A stretch of DNA of 64,000 bases from Clostridia bacterium (GTDB taxonomy: Bacteria; Bacillota; Clostridia; Oscillospirales; Acutalibacteraceae): NCBI GenBank assembly GCA_017399175.1, contig JAFQEE010000072.1:40230-104229 (forward strand). Direction: 5' to 3'. The notes under the pieces are model-generated. The model did not search any database. It was not told the origin of the DNA and saw only the letters and a list, made by a program, of their open reading frames with translations. Shown here one piece after another: positions 25,316 to 33,906 of this stretch; positions within the stretch are counted from its first letter, which is position 1, and each line of letters starts with the position of its first letter. A program made the position numbers and the translations under genes.

Positions 25316-25831
25316 ATGAGAAACGAAAAAATCAAAAGAATAACATTCACAGCCCTTATGACAGCAATTGCAGTTGTGCTGTCGTTTGTGGAAAGTCTTT
25401 TACCAACAGCATATTTTATGCCACCGGGTAGTAAACTTGGACTTTCAAACATACCTGTAATGTTTTCAGCGTCAAAATTAACTGTAGGTGAAACATTACT
25501 CATAGTTTTCGCAAAATCCGTGTTTGTGTTTATAACAAGAGGTTTTACAGCCTTTTGTATGAGTCTTGCAGGTGGAATACTCAGTGCATTATGTATGATT
25601 TTCATATTCAGAAAAACAAATGGTTTCGGATATATGGGAATTGGTATTTTATCAGCACTTTGCCATAATGCAGGACAGCTTATTGTATCGTTTTTTCTTG
25701 TGCAGACAACTGCAATTGTGGGATATGCTCCCGTTTTGCTTATAGCATCAGTTGGTACAGGATTTTTAACAGGGACATTATTACGGTTAGTAATGCCGTA
25801 TTATACTAAATTAAAGGAGATGGAAAAGTGA
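25316..25831 (+). CDS. Gx transporter family protein (once called heptaprenyl diphosphate synthase component I)
   Basis: A 171-residue membrane protein with about five hydrophobic segments. The family pattern is visible: FTALMTAIAVVLSFVESLLP, a PPGSKLGLSNIPVMFS motif, and a GG(I/L)LSAL repeat-like helix. It resembles S components of ECF-type vitamin transporters; with ApbE and Rnf beside it, a flavin or cofactor cargo is plausible but inferred. Start ATG 25316, four bases after the previous stop; the last bases overlap rnfC. Confidence 0.88.
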   Translation: MRNEKIKRITFTALMTAIAVVLSFVESLLPTAYFMPPGSKLGLSNIPVMFSASKLTVGETLLIVFAKSVFVFITRGFTAFCMSLAGGILSALCMIFIFRKTNGFGYMGIGILSALCHNAGQLIVSFFLVQTTAIVGYAPVLLIASVGTGFLTGTLLRLVMPYYTKLKEMEK

Positions 25832-27180
25832 GGCCTTTAAAGATTAAAGTAGAGGGATTGCTTAAAGCAGTAAAAAAAGGTCGTGGTGGCGTAAGTATTG
25901 CTCATCATAAAAATACGGCAGGAATGCGTGTAATCCGTATTCCTACACCACCATTTGTTCAGATTGCTATGAGGCAAGGCATAGGTGCAGAATGTACTCC
26001 TGTGGTGAAAGTGGGGGATTACGTTAAGCTTGGTCAACTTATAGGTGACAGCGATGCTTATATCAGTGCACCTATATATGCTTCAATTTCAGGTACGGTT
26101 ACTGAAATCAAAGATATTAAACTTTCAACAGGTGTAATGTCAAAGGCAGTTGTTATTGAAAGTGACGGATTTATGGCTCCTGATGAATTCGTACCACCTG
26201 TGGTGACAGATGCGAAGAGTCTTGTTGCTGCTGTCCGCAAATCAGGTCTTGTGGGACTTGGTGGTGCAGGTTTCCCTGCTCATGTAAAACTTAATCTTCC
26301 ACAGGAAGCAAAGATTGACACTCTTATTATCAATGCTGCAGAATGTGAGACATATATCACAGTTGACTACCGTGAATGTGTTGAAAACAGCGTTAACATT
26401 ATGCGTGGTGTTAATGCTGTCAGTAAATATCTTCATATTGATAATGTTATTATCGCAGTTGAAGATAATAAGCCAATCGCACTCCAAATATTAAAGGAAA
26501 TCGCCGATAGTGCTACCCAAGGTGAAAAAGTCAAGGTTATGGCACTTAAATCAAAGTATCCACAGGGTGCTGAAAAAATGATTATTCAGTCTGCAACAGG
26601 AAGGAAAATGCCTCCGGGAAAATTACCGAGCGATGTTGGTTGCGTTGTAATGAATGTTGCAAGTATTGCTTTTATCGGTCGTTATGTTGCAACAGGTAAA
26701 CCACTTGTAAGCCGTAGTATGACAATTGACGGCTCTGCAATTAAAACTCCTAAAAATGTTCGTGTGCCAATCGGTACAATGATGGATTACATAGTTGACT
26801 ATTGTGGCGGGTTTGTGGAAGAACCTGAAAAAATCGTTTGTGGTGGTCCTATGATGGGTTCTGCCATTACAGATATCAATTATCCAATACTTAAAGGTAA
26901 TAATGCTTTGTTAGCATTTAAGAAAGGTGACCTTAGTATTAAAAAGGAAACAGATTGTATTCGTTGCGGTCGTTGTGCAGCAGCTTGTCCGCTTAATCTT
27001 GTTCCTACAAATATTGAAAAATTCACTAAAATCGGTGATATACCGAAACTTAAACACTCAGGTGCACTTGTTTGTATGGAATGTGGCTCTTGTGCATACA
27101 GTTGTCCTGCAGGTAAGCCTTTGGTTCAGCATATGCGACTTGCAAAGGCAAAAATCAGAGAGGAGGATGCAAAGAAATGA
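25828..27180 (+). CDS. rnfC: Rnf electron transport complex subunit C
   Basis: A 450-residue peripheral subunit. An N-terminal barrel-sandwich part is followed by the NADH/FMN-binding Complex I 51-kDa-like fold (GLGGAGFPAHVKL, IINAAECETYIT) and SLBB-like region. At the end are two [4Fe-4S] motifs, CIRCGRCAAACP and CMECGSCAYSCP. It is the NAD(H)-reacting subunit of the ferredoxin:NAD+ oxidoreductase. Start is GTG 25828, overlapping the previous stop, with AAGGAGATGG upstream. Confidence 0.97.
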   Translation: MRPLKIKVEGLLKAVKKGRGGVSIAHHKNTAGMRVIRIPTPPFVQIAMRQGIGAECTPVVKVGDYVKLGQLIGDSDAYISAPIYASISGTVTEIKDIKLSTGVMSKAVVIESDGFMAPDEFVPPVVTDAKSLVAAVRKSGLVGLGGAGFPAHVKLNLPQEAKIDTLIINAAECETYITVDYRECVENSVNIMRGVNAVSKYLHIDNVIIAVEDNKPIALQILKEIADSATQGEKVKVMALKSKYPQGAEKMIIQSATGRKMPPGKLPSDVGCVVMNVASIAFIGRYVATGKPLVSRSMTIDGSAIKTPKNVRVPIGTMMDYIVDYCGGFVEEPEKIVCGGPMMGSAITDINYPILKGNNALLAFKKGDLSIKKETDCIRCGRCAAACPLNLVPTNIEKFTKIGDIPKLKHSGALVCMECGSCAYSCPAGKPLVQHMRLAKAKIREEDAKK

Positions 27181-28199
27181 GCGAAGTAACAAAAAAACTT
27201 GTTGTCAGCGCATCACCGCATTTCCGTTCAAAGACAACAACTACATCTATTATGCTTGATGTTATAATCGCAATGATTCCTGCTCTTGTGGCATCGGTAA
27301 TTCTTTTTGGTTACCGTTCACTTGTTCTTACAGTTGTTTCTGTAATCTCTTGTGTTGTTTTTGAGTATCTTTCAAGAAAAGTTATGAAAAGACATAACAC
27401 AATAGGGGATTTGAGTGCAGTTGTAACAGGTATGCTTTTAGCATTTAATCTTCCTTCAACAATGCCATACTGGATGGTGATTATCGGTGCATTTGTTGCA
27501 ATCGTAATCGCAAAACAATTTTTCGGTGGTATCGGTAATAACTTCGTTAACCCTGCTTTAATCGGACGAATTGTTCTTATGGCATCTTATCCGTCACAAA
27601 TCGGTAATTTCGTAGCACCGTTTTCACATAGAGGTGGAGTTGATGCTGTGACAACGGCAACACCACTTGCACAGATGACATCAGTTTATTCTGCTGAAAA
27701 TATCGGTACAGCCATTGACGCTGCAGGATTTCCGTCACTTCTTGATATGTTCCTTGGTGTCAAAGGCGGTTGCCTTGGTGAAGTCTGTATTCTTGCATTG
27801 GTGATTGGCTTTGTTTACCTTGTTGTCCGTAAGGTTATTTCACCTGTAATTCCGCTCGTTTATGTTGGAACAGTTGCTGTGGCAATGCTTATAGCAGGTA
27901 AAGGTGATTTCACATTTATGGCATATCAGGTAATGGCAGGCGGACTTGTTCTCGGTGCTGTATTTATGGCAACTGACTACACAACATCTCCTGTTTCATT
28001 CAAGGGTAAAATCATTTACGCAATCGGTTGCGGTGTTCTTACATCGCTTATCCGTATTTTCGGCTCATTACCCGAAGGTGTTTCATTCTCCATTATTATT
28101 ATGAATATCCTTGTTCCTCATATTGAGCACATTACAACAGCAAGACCATTTGGTGAGGTAAAGGAAAAGAAAAATAAGAAGGAGGCTGAGGCAAAATGA
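27177..28199 (+). CDS. rnfD: Rnf electron transport complex subunit D
   Basis: A 340-residue integral membrane subunit with about nine to ten helices. Family marks include SASPHFRSKTTTTSIMLDVIIAMIPAL and GGIGNNFVNPALIGRIVLM. The likely covalent-FMN threonine is in VTTATPLAQ. It contributes to electron transfer and ion translocation. It starts inside the last codon region of rnfC (four-base overlap). Confidence 0.97.
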   Translation: MSEVTKKLVVSASPHFRSKTTTTSIMLDVIIAMIPALVASVILFGYRSLVLTVVSVISCVVFEYLSRKVMKRHNTIGDLSAVVTGMLLAFNLPSTMPYWMVIIGAFVAIVIAKQFFGGIGNNFVNPALIGRIVLMASYPSQIGNFVAPFSHRGGVDAVTTATPLAQMTSVYSAENIGTAIDAAGFPSLLDMFLGVKGGCLGEVCILALVIGFVYLVVRKVISPVIPLVYVGTVAVAMLIAGKGDFTFMAYQVMAGGLVLGAVFMATDYTTSPVSFKGKIIYAIGCGVLTSLIRIFGSLPEGVSFSIIIMNILVPHIEHITTARPFGEVKEKKNKKEAEAK

Positions 28200-28762
28200 A
28201 GAAATTCGATATAAAAGAAGTTCTCGTTCCTACTATTTCCCTCTTTCTTATATGTGCAATCGTAACACTTTTGTTGGCAGGAACAAACTCAGTTACAAAA
28301 CCTAAAATTGAACAGTTACAGATTGAAACAGAAAACAAGACAAAAGTCGCAGTTCTCTCTGATGCGAAGGAATTTTCTGATGCAAAAACAGTTTCTTTTG
28401 ACGGTGTTGATTATACATATTACGAAGGCTATGGCGAAGGAAAAGAAATCGCAGGCTATGTTTTCACAACATCATCAAAAGGTTATGGTGGAGATATCAT
28501 AACAATGGTTGGCATTAAAGCTGACGGCACAATTTCAGGAATGGATTTCCTTTCAATTTCTGAAACAGCAGGTCTTGGTATGAATGCTGACAGTGACGAT
28601 TTCAAAGCACAGTTCGTTGGTAAAAGTGGCGAAATCGGACTTAATAAAAACAATCCTGCCGACAATGAAATTCAGGCACTTACAGGTGCTACAATTACAT
28701 CAAAGGCAGTAACAAATGCTGTTAATATTGCATTGGAACTTTTTGAGGAGGTGAATAACTGA
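28196..28762 (+). CDS. rnfG: Rnf electron transport complex subunit G
   Basis: A 188-residue subunit with one N-terminal transmembrane helix and an outside FMN-binding domain. The flavinylation motif is TGATITSKAV near residue 162; by family knowledge ApbE attaches FMN to the second threonine of the (S/T)GAT(S/I/V)(S/T) motif. GYGGDIITMVGI and GLGMNA are further family marks. Four-base overlap with rnfD. Confidence 0.97.
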   Translation: MKKFDIKEVLVPTISLFLICAIVTLLLAGTNSVTKPKIEQLQIETENKTKVAVLSDAKEFSDAKTVSFDGVDYTYYEGYGEGKEIAGYVFTTSSKGYGGDIITMVGIKADGTISGMDFLSISETAGLGMNADSDDFKAQFVGKSGEIGLNKNNPADNEIQALTGATITSKAVTNAVNIALELFEEVNN

Positions 28763-29463
28763 TGGCAGAAAATAAATCACTTGTTAAGGAATTTTCCAAA
28801 GGTCTTATCAAGGAGAACCCTGTTTTAAGACTTGTTCTTGGTACTTGCCCTACATTGGCTGTTTCAACATCTGTTGAAAGTGCAATCGGTATGGGACTTG
28901 CAGCATCAGTTGTTCTTGTTTGCTCAAATATTGTTATTTCAGCAATGAGAAAGGTTATTCCGTCAAAGGTTCGTATTCCTGCATATATCGTTATTATCGC
29001 AGGCTTCGTTACATTGGTACAGATGCTTGTTAAGGCATTTTTACCACAGATTGACGAAATGCTTGGTGTTTATCTCCCACTTATCGTTGTTAACTGTATC
29101 ATTCTTGGTCGTGCAGAAGCATTCGCAAGCAAGAATACTGTTCTTTATTCAGCGGTTGACGGCTTAGGTATGGGTGTCGGCTTTACTGCGGCACTTTTAC
29201 TTATGGGTGGTATCCGTGAACTTTTAGGTGCAGGCTCAATCGCAGGATTTACAGTTTTACCGGAAGCAATTCCACCAATGACAATTTTTGTGTTGGCTCC
29301 CGGTGGTTTCTTCGTATTCGGTATCCTCATAGCACTTGCAAATAAAGTTGCAGAAAGTAACGGAAAACCAAAGGCAGAACTTAAAGGTTGTTCAGCTTGT
29401 CCAATGGCATCAACTTGTTCATTGGTAGGCTCAAAAGATGCGTGTAGGGAGGAAGTAAAATGA
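28762..29463 (+). CDS. rnfE: Rnf electron transport complex subunit E
   Basis: A 233-residue membrane subunit with about six helices and the shared RnfA/E pattern NPVLRLVLGTCPTLAVS and LPLIVVNCIILGRAEAF, whose cysteines (GTC, NC) hold an intramembrane iron-sulfur centre with RnfA. The C-terminus has an extra cysteine-rich tail, CSACPMASTCSL, seen in some clostridial RnfE proteins. Confidence 0.97.
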   Translation: MAENKSLVKEFSKGLIKENPVLRLVLGTCPTLAVSTSVESAIGMGLAASVVLVCSNIVISAMRKVIPSKVRIPAYIVIIAGFVTLVQMLVKAFLPQIDEMLGVYLPLIVVNCIILGRAEAFASKNTVLYSAVDGLGMGVGFTAALLLMGGIRELLGAGSIAGFTVLPEAIPPMTIFVLAPGGFFVFGILIALANKVAESNGKPKAELKGCSACPMASTCSLVGSKDACREEVK

Positions 29464-30050
29464 TTAAAGTATTTTTAGCAATTCTTCTTACAGGAATTTT
29501 AACTGACAACTTTATTCTTTCTAAATTCCTTGGTATCTGTCCGTTCCTAGGAGTTTCAAAGAAAGTTAATACTGCAGTTGGTATGAGTGCAGCTGTTATT
29601 TTTGTTATGGTGCTTGCGACTGCTGTTACATATCCAATCAATACATTGCTTGTAAATAACGATATGGAATACTTACAGACAATCGTATTTATTCTTGTTA
29701 TTGCGGCTCTTGTTCAGCTTGTTGAAATCATTCTTAAAAAGTATATGGTTTCACTTTATAATGCTCTTGGAATTTATCTTCCGCTCATTACAACAAACTG
29801 TGCTGTACTTGGTGTTGTTCTTCTTAATGTGGAAGAAGGTTACTCGTTTGGCGAGTCAATCGTATCTTCCCTTGGTGCAGGTTTAGGGTTTATGGTGGCT
29901 ATGATTATGTTCGCAGGTGTCCGTGAAAGACTTGAGGGCGCAGACATTCCAAAGAGTTTACAGGGACTTCCAATTACACTTGTTTCAGCATCTCTTGTTT
30001 CAATGTCATTCTTGGGCTTCACAGGACTTGTTGACAACATTTTTAACTAA
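29460..30050 (+). CDS. rnfA: Rnf electron transport complex subunit A
   Basis: A 196-residue membrane subunit with six helices, inverted partner of RnfE: NFILSKFLGICPFLGVS and YLPLITTNCAVLGVVL carry the cysteines of the shared iron-sulfur site. Four-base overlap with rnfE. Confidence 0.97.
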   Translation: MIKVFLAILLTGILTDNFILSKFLGICPFLGVSKKVNTAVGMSAAVIFVMVLATAVTYPINTLLVNNDMEYLQTIVFILVIAALVQLVEIILKKYMVSLYNALGIYLPLITTNCAVLGVVLLNVEEGYSFGESIVSSLGAGLGFMVAMIMFAGVRERLEGADIPKSLQGLPITLVSASLVSMSFLGFTGLVDNIFN

Positions 30051-30062
30051 GGAGGGAATAAG

Positions 30063-30869
30063 ATGGATATTTTAACTGCTGTTCTTATTGTGGCTGCAAT
30101 CGGTCTTGTTCTCGGACTTGGACTTGCTGTTGCATCAATCGTTTTCGCTGTGCCAAAGGACGAAAAAGCAGAGGCTGTGCGTGAATGTCTTCCGGGTGCC
30201 AACTGCGGTGCTTGCGGATTTTCGGGTTGTGACGGTTATGCTGCTGCCCTTGCAAAAGGTGAAACTGACAATACAGCACTTTGCTCACCGGGTGGTAATG
30301 CGGTATCAAAGGATATTGCTGCTATCTTAGGTCTTGAGGCAGGCGAGGTTATGCCTGAGGCCGCTGTTGTGCTTTGTATGGGACATAACGGAACTGCAAA
30401 GCTTAAATATGATTATCAGGGTGTTGACAGCTGTGTAATGGCATCACAGCTTTATAATGGTCCTAAAGAATGTGTTTATGGTTGCTTGGGACTTGGTGAC
30501 TGTGTTAAGGCTTGTCCTTATAATGCAATTCATATCTGTAACGGTGTTGCAAGAATTAACCCTGTTGAATGTCGTGCATGTAAAATGTGCGTGAACACTT
30601 GTCCAAAAGGGCTTATCGAAATGATGCCACTTCATCGTATTACTGCTGCTGTGCTTTGTAAAAACCACGATAAAGGTGCAATTACACGAAAAGAATGTAC
30701 CGCAGGTTGTATCGGTTGTATGAAGTGTGTCAAGACTTGTGAGTATGATGCTGTTAAGGTTGAAAACTTTGTGGCACATGTTGATTATCACAAGTGTATC
30801 GGCTGTGGCAAATGTCACGAGGTATGTCCTGTCGGAGTAATAGACCTTGTTGATATGAAAAAGGTTTAA
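30063..30869 (+). CDS. rnfB: Rnf electron transport complex subunit B
   Basis: A 268-residue ferredoxin-accepting subunit. An N-terminal membrane helix (about 4-30) is followed by the Fe-S domain CLPGANCGACGFSGCDGYA and by four ferredoxin-like cysteine sets: CVYGCLGLGDCVKACP, CRACKMCVNTCP, CIGCMKCVKTCE and CIGCGKCHEVCP. It passes electrons from reduced ferredoxin into the complex. AAGGAGG upstream of ATG 30063. Last gene of the operon. Confidence 0.97.
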   Translation: MDILTAVLIVAAIGLVLGLGLAVASIVFAVPKDEKAEAVRECLPGANCGACGFSGCDGYAAALAKGETDNTALCSPGGNAVSKDIAAILGLEAGEVMPEAAVVLCMGHNGTAKLKYDYQGVDSCVMASQLYNGPKECVYGCLGLGDCVKACPYNAIHICNGVARINPVECRACKMCVNTCPKGLIEMMPLHRITAAVLCKNHDKGAITRKECTAGCIGCMKCVKTCEYDAVKVENFVAHVDYHKCIGCGKCHEVCPVGVIDLVDMKKV

Positions 30870-30886
30870 TAATATAAAATAAGCCA

Positions 30887-31071
30887 ACAAATCGGAGTTT
30901 GTCGGGGATATTCAAATTCCCTCCCTCGTTGAGGGAGGTGGCATTTTCGTAAGAAAATGACGGAGGGAGTTTGTTGGGTATCCGTTTACTCCCTCAGTCT
31001 CACTTTGTTCGACAGCTCCCTCACGGAGGGAGCGGAATAGTTTCCTATTCTCCTCGACAAATTATAATTTA
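30887..31071. repeat. Composite palindromic element with palindromic ends, copy 5
   Basis: The ends are ACAAATCGGAGTTTGTCGGG (30887-30906) and the opposed CGACAAATTATAATTT (31056-31071). The core 30918-31033 runs from CCCTCCCTCGTTGAGGGAGG through the CATTTTCGTAAGAAAATG hairpin to GCTCCCTCACGGAGGGAGCG. It lies between rnfB and the operon terminator. No ORF. Confidence 0.88.
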
Positions 31072-31090
31072 TATGAATAAAACTAAAAAA

Positions 31091-31127
31091 AGATGACTGT
31101 CACCGGGATGACAGCCATCTTTCTTTA
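31091..31127 (+). terminator. Terminator of the rnf operon
   Basis: Stem AGATGACTGTCA / TGACAGCCATCT (one mismatch) followed by TTCTTT, downstream of rnfB and the repeat. Confidence 0.8.
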
Positions 31128-31144
31128 TGAGAAAAATTATTATG

Positions 31145-31331
31145 AAAAAACCTAACTTAAACGACTTCGTTGCGAAGTCTATATATGAAAAATTTCTGTG
31201 TAGCGGGAAAATAGGGATTGGTGTTATACTTTATGAAAAAGGAAAGGGAAAATTTGTTGGGGATTGGAAAACCCACCACACAGAAATTATGAACAACTAA
31301 AGGGAACTTTGTTTGGTCTCTCTTCTGTTGT
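31145..31331 (-). ncRNA. Candidate small regulatory RNA (unassigned)
   Basis: About 187 nt on the minus strand with its own promoter and no plausible ORF. The body holds a perfect 11-bp inverted repeat, ACACAGAAATT (31278-31288) with AATTTCTGTGT (31191-31201), extendable by six pairs with two mismatches. It encloses an unpaired C/U-rich stretch containing UUUUCCCUUUCC, complementary to purine-rich Shine-Dalgarno regions. A second hairpin, GACTTCG/CGAAGTC (31163-31179), precedes a T6 run at 31145-31150, though 12 bases separate them, so the end is approximate. It is not recognised as 6S, SRP, tmRNA or RNase P. The upstream MFS gene ends at a separate terminator at 31592, so this is an independent unit. 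Confidence 0.55.
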
Positions 31332-31337
31332 GGCTAT

Positions 31338-31366
31338 ATAATAACAGATAAAAACAAAAAAGTCAA
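31338..31366 (-). promoter_or_regulatory. Promoter of the candidate small RNA
   Basis: Minus strand TTGACT (31361-31366), 17-bp spacer, TATTAT (31338-31343), with an extended TG just before the -10 box; predicted start near 31331. No gene start lies within 1 kb downstream on this strand, so the promoter must serve a non-coding transcript. Confidence 0.75.
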
Positions 31367-31591
31367 GTATTTTTGCACAATAAAATTGTTAAATATTTGT
31401 TAATATTGCACAAACGAACTGTAAACAAAAATATTTGCAGGGTGTGTAATAATTTACAAATTAAAAACAACATTTTGTATGAATTGTACAAATATAAAAC
31501 TTTAATATAGTAAAAAATAACAATTAACAGTTGAAAAACTATGAAAAACGTCAAAAAGTTTGTGCAACTTTTTAAAAATAATATAAAAAAT

Positions 31592-31612
31592 GGGGTTGAT
31601 TTTTTCAACCCC
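31592..31612 (-). terminator. Terminator of the MFS transporter gene
   Basis: Perfect stem GGGGTTGA / TCAACCCC followed on the minus strand by ATTTTTTATATT. The stretch 31367-31590 beyond it is AT-rich and shows nothing else. Confidence 0.9.
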
Positions 31613-31632
31613 AATATTATTCTTAAACTATT

Positions 31633-33111
31633 TTATTTCTGTTCTTTTTCCATCTGTGCGCGTTTCTCTAAAAGCGCATTGTGGAAATCTTCTTTTGTTT
31701 TACCTGTGAGCTTGTAGAAGAAGAACGGAACACCTGCAAGGAACATCATCACACCGTGCATAATTGTGTAGAAGAACAAGAGTGTAACCTTTGTATCAAG
31801 ACTCTGAACAGGGTTTGGAACAAGGTCAGTTGGCTGAATATAGCCGATAATTGAACCTTCACCATAAAGGAGAAGAGGAGCAACAGTACTTGCGATTGTA
31901 CCGCTTATGAGTGTACCAATACCGATAACAAACGGGAATGAAGCATCAAGACGTTTACCTGTTTTAAGTTCGATTGTTTCAAGAACATCAGCCTGGAACA
32001 TACTTGGAAGAAGATTTGATGCACCGAATTGTAAACCGATAAGGAACAGGAATACTATAAATATAACCTGTAAAATAGAATTTCCTGTTGTGAAATAAGC
32101 GTATCCGACACCGAATGCTGCGCAGTTTGCACAAAGTGAATAAATACCTGATGCAATATAAAGTTGTCTTGCATCGAATTTCTTTAAAAGGAAATTCACA
32201 ACAAGCATACCAACAGCAGTACCTATACCAACAGGAAGAACGAAGAGAATCTTCTTTGAAATATCACCAAGAACAGCAGCTGCAATAAATGCTTCCATAA
32301 ATGTTGAGATACCTCTGAAACTCTTTAAGAATTCAGAAACAATAATTGTCCATGCATATTTATTTTTAATAATGTCAACAAAACCAACAAGTGGATTTTT
32401 CTTTTCAGCAGTATAAACAGTTCTTTCGCGAACCATTTTCATGCCGAGTAAAACTGTGATAACACCGACAACACTACAAAGTCCTGCTGAAATTATGTAT
32501 TGAAGACCTTCAACGCTACGGATACTTGTACCTGTAACTGCATTAATGAGTTCAGGGTTATCCTTGCTCCAGATAAGACCGATTACAAGAAGTATAACAA
32601 CGGGTGCAGAGTTACCCACAGCTGAAGAAATTGAACGGAAAGAAAGTACCTGGTCGCGTTCTTTAAGATTTGGAGTCATAACATTGGCAACCATATTGAT
32701 TGAGTTTCCAAATGTGCAGAAAACACCCCAAAGAACTGCAATTGTTACAATGTAGATGAAAAGAATTGTACCTGAAAGTCCGGGAGGTGCCCAGAAAGAC
32801 AACATCATAACAATCGCCATTGGAATTGCCACGAGCATTGCAATCGGTCTGAATTTTCCACCCTTGCCCATTCTTCTTCCGTCAATATACATAACAATAA
32901 AAAAGTTAAGCACGAACGGAATAATACCTGTCAATAAATTGAAAAGTGATGTTTGTTCTTCAGGAAGTCTTAAAACGTTAACAAGGTATGCGTTTCTGTT
33001 ACCGCCAACCATACCTGTCATTGTGGTGTAAAAGAATACACCCATTAGGTACATGACAAATTCACTTTTACCAACATGTTTCTTTTCAGCAGTTGCTACT
33101 GAATTACTCAT
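31633..33111 (-). CDS. MFS transporter, GPH (glycoside-pentoside-hexuronide:cation symporter) type
   Basis: A 492-residue permease with about 12 membrane helices. It resembles MFS_2/GPH carriers: a Gly-rich cytoplasmic loop DGRRMGKGGKFRP after helix 2, FCTFGNSINMVANVMTPNLKERDQVLSFRS between helices 4 and 5, and ASNLLPSMFQADVLE in the second half. These carriers import glycosides or pentosides with Na+ or H+. It stands alone, with a promoter region between it and trmB and a terminator right after it. In a genome with GH43, GH30 and GH3 enzymes it is a likely sugar uptake route; substrate unknown. Start ATG 33111 with AAGGTGGG upstream. Confidence 0.9.
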   Translation of the reverse strand: MSNSVATAEKKHVGKSEFVMYLMGVFFYTTMTGMVGGNRNAYLVNVLRLPEEQTSLFNLLTGIIPFVLNFFIVMYIDGRRMGKGGKFRPIAMLVAIPMAIVMMLSFWAPPGLSGTILFIYIVTIAVLWGVFCTFGNSINMVANVMTPNLKERDQVLSFRSISSAVGNSAPVVILLVIGLIWSKDNPELINAVTGTSIRSVEGLQYIISAGLCSVVGVITVLLGMKMVRERTVYTAEKKNPLVGFVDIIKNKYAWTIIVSEFLKSFRGISTFMEAFIAAAVLGDISKKILFVLPVGIGTAVGMLVVNFLLKKFDARQLYIASGIYSLCANCAAFGVGYAYFTTGNSILQVIFIVFLFLIGLQFGASNLLPSMFQADVLETIELKTGKRLDASFPFVIGIGTLISGTIASTVAPLLLYGEGSIIGYIQPTDLVPNPVQSLDTKVTLLFFYTIMHGVMMFLAGVPFFFYKLTGKTKEDFHNALLEKRAQMEKEQK

Positions 33112-33166
33112 AAAATCCCACCTTAAATAAAGTATATGCCATTATATCATATAAATATAAAATAAA

Positions 33167-33203
33167 ACAGACCGCTTTTTACACGAAAAAATCAACGGTC
33201 TGT
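33167..33203 (-). terminator. Terminator after trmB
   Basis: Stem ACAGACCG / CGGTCTGT with a long A/T-rich loop, followed on the minus strand by TTTATTTTA; separates the trmB operon from the MFS gene. Confidence 0.75.
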
Positions 33204-33220
33204 TGTTTATTATTACTATT

Positions 33221-33892
33221 TTATTTCATTTTTGCAACAAGTCGATAGATTGGCAATCCCTGACTTACAAATTTTTCTTCATATTCTGTAACGATATTTC
33301 CTTCAAAATCGCTGTTATGTAAATCAAGTGAAATCTCAGAAAGCAAAAATCCATTTTGTGAAAAGCTTTCAAGTGAATATTCAAAAAAGCCTTGACTATC
33401 AGTTTTCTGTGCAATAAAACCATCATCGCAAAGGAGTTTTTTATAAATATCCAAAAAGCCTTTGCTTGTAAGTCGGTGACTTTCCTGTCGTGATTTCGGG
33501 AATGGCGTACTGAAATTAAGATAGATTTCAGTAACGCTCTTTTCTCTCATAAAAAGAGGAAGATATTCTGCTTTCATTTCAAGAAAACGGATATTAGTTA
33601 TGTTTTCTCTTTTTACAAGTTCGCAAGCCTCAACCAAAACTGTAGGTACGCATTCAATGGCAAGAATGTTTTTGTCAGGATTTCGCTTTGCATATTCGCA
33701 AGTGAACTGACCTTTGCCACAGCCAATTTCCATAACGAGCGGAGCACTTCTTCCAAAGATTTCGTCTAAATCAAAAAAGTTCTCGTGCACGTCATTTGTA
33801 CGAAAATCGAAGGACTCCAATGTGTATGGAATTCTCAAATCAGTACAGTTTTCGCGTCTTGTTTTAAGGTTTCTTATTTTTCTTGGTCTCAT
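33221..33892 (-). CDS. trmB: tRNA (guanine46-N7)-methyltransferase
   Basis: A 223-residue SAM enzyme that methylates G46 of tRNA. The SAM-binding motif is MEIGCGKGQFTCEYA, followed by ILAIECVPTVL; the family's YLNFSDPWPKxRH segment reads YLNFSTPFPKSRQESHRLTS; the end has IVTEYEEKFVSQGLPIYRL. The aspartate of the DPWPK motif is threonine here, with the motif otherwise in place. GGCGGA precedes ATG 33892. Last gene of the long minus-strand operon. Confidence 0.94.
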   Translation of the reverse strand: MRPRKIRNLKTRRENCTDLRIPYTLESFDFRTNDVHENFFDLDEIFGRSAPLVMEIGCGKGQFTCEYAKRNPDKNILAIECVPTVLVEACELVKRENITNIRFLEMKAEYLPLFMREKSVTEIYLNFSTPFPKSRQESHRLTSKGFLDIYKKLLCDDGFIAQKTDSQGFFEYSLESFSQNGFLLSEISLDLHNSDFEGNIVTEYEEKFVSQGLPIYRLVAKMK

Positions 33893-33906
33893 TTATGTAT
33901 CCGCCT

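Noticed and set aside
31145-31331. 6S RNA
   Set aside because: The enclosed loop of more than 60 bases and lack of the long bulged helix do not fit; kept as an unassigned RNA.
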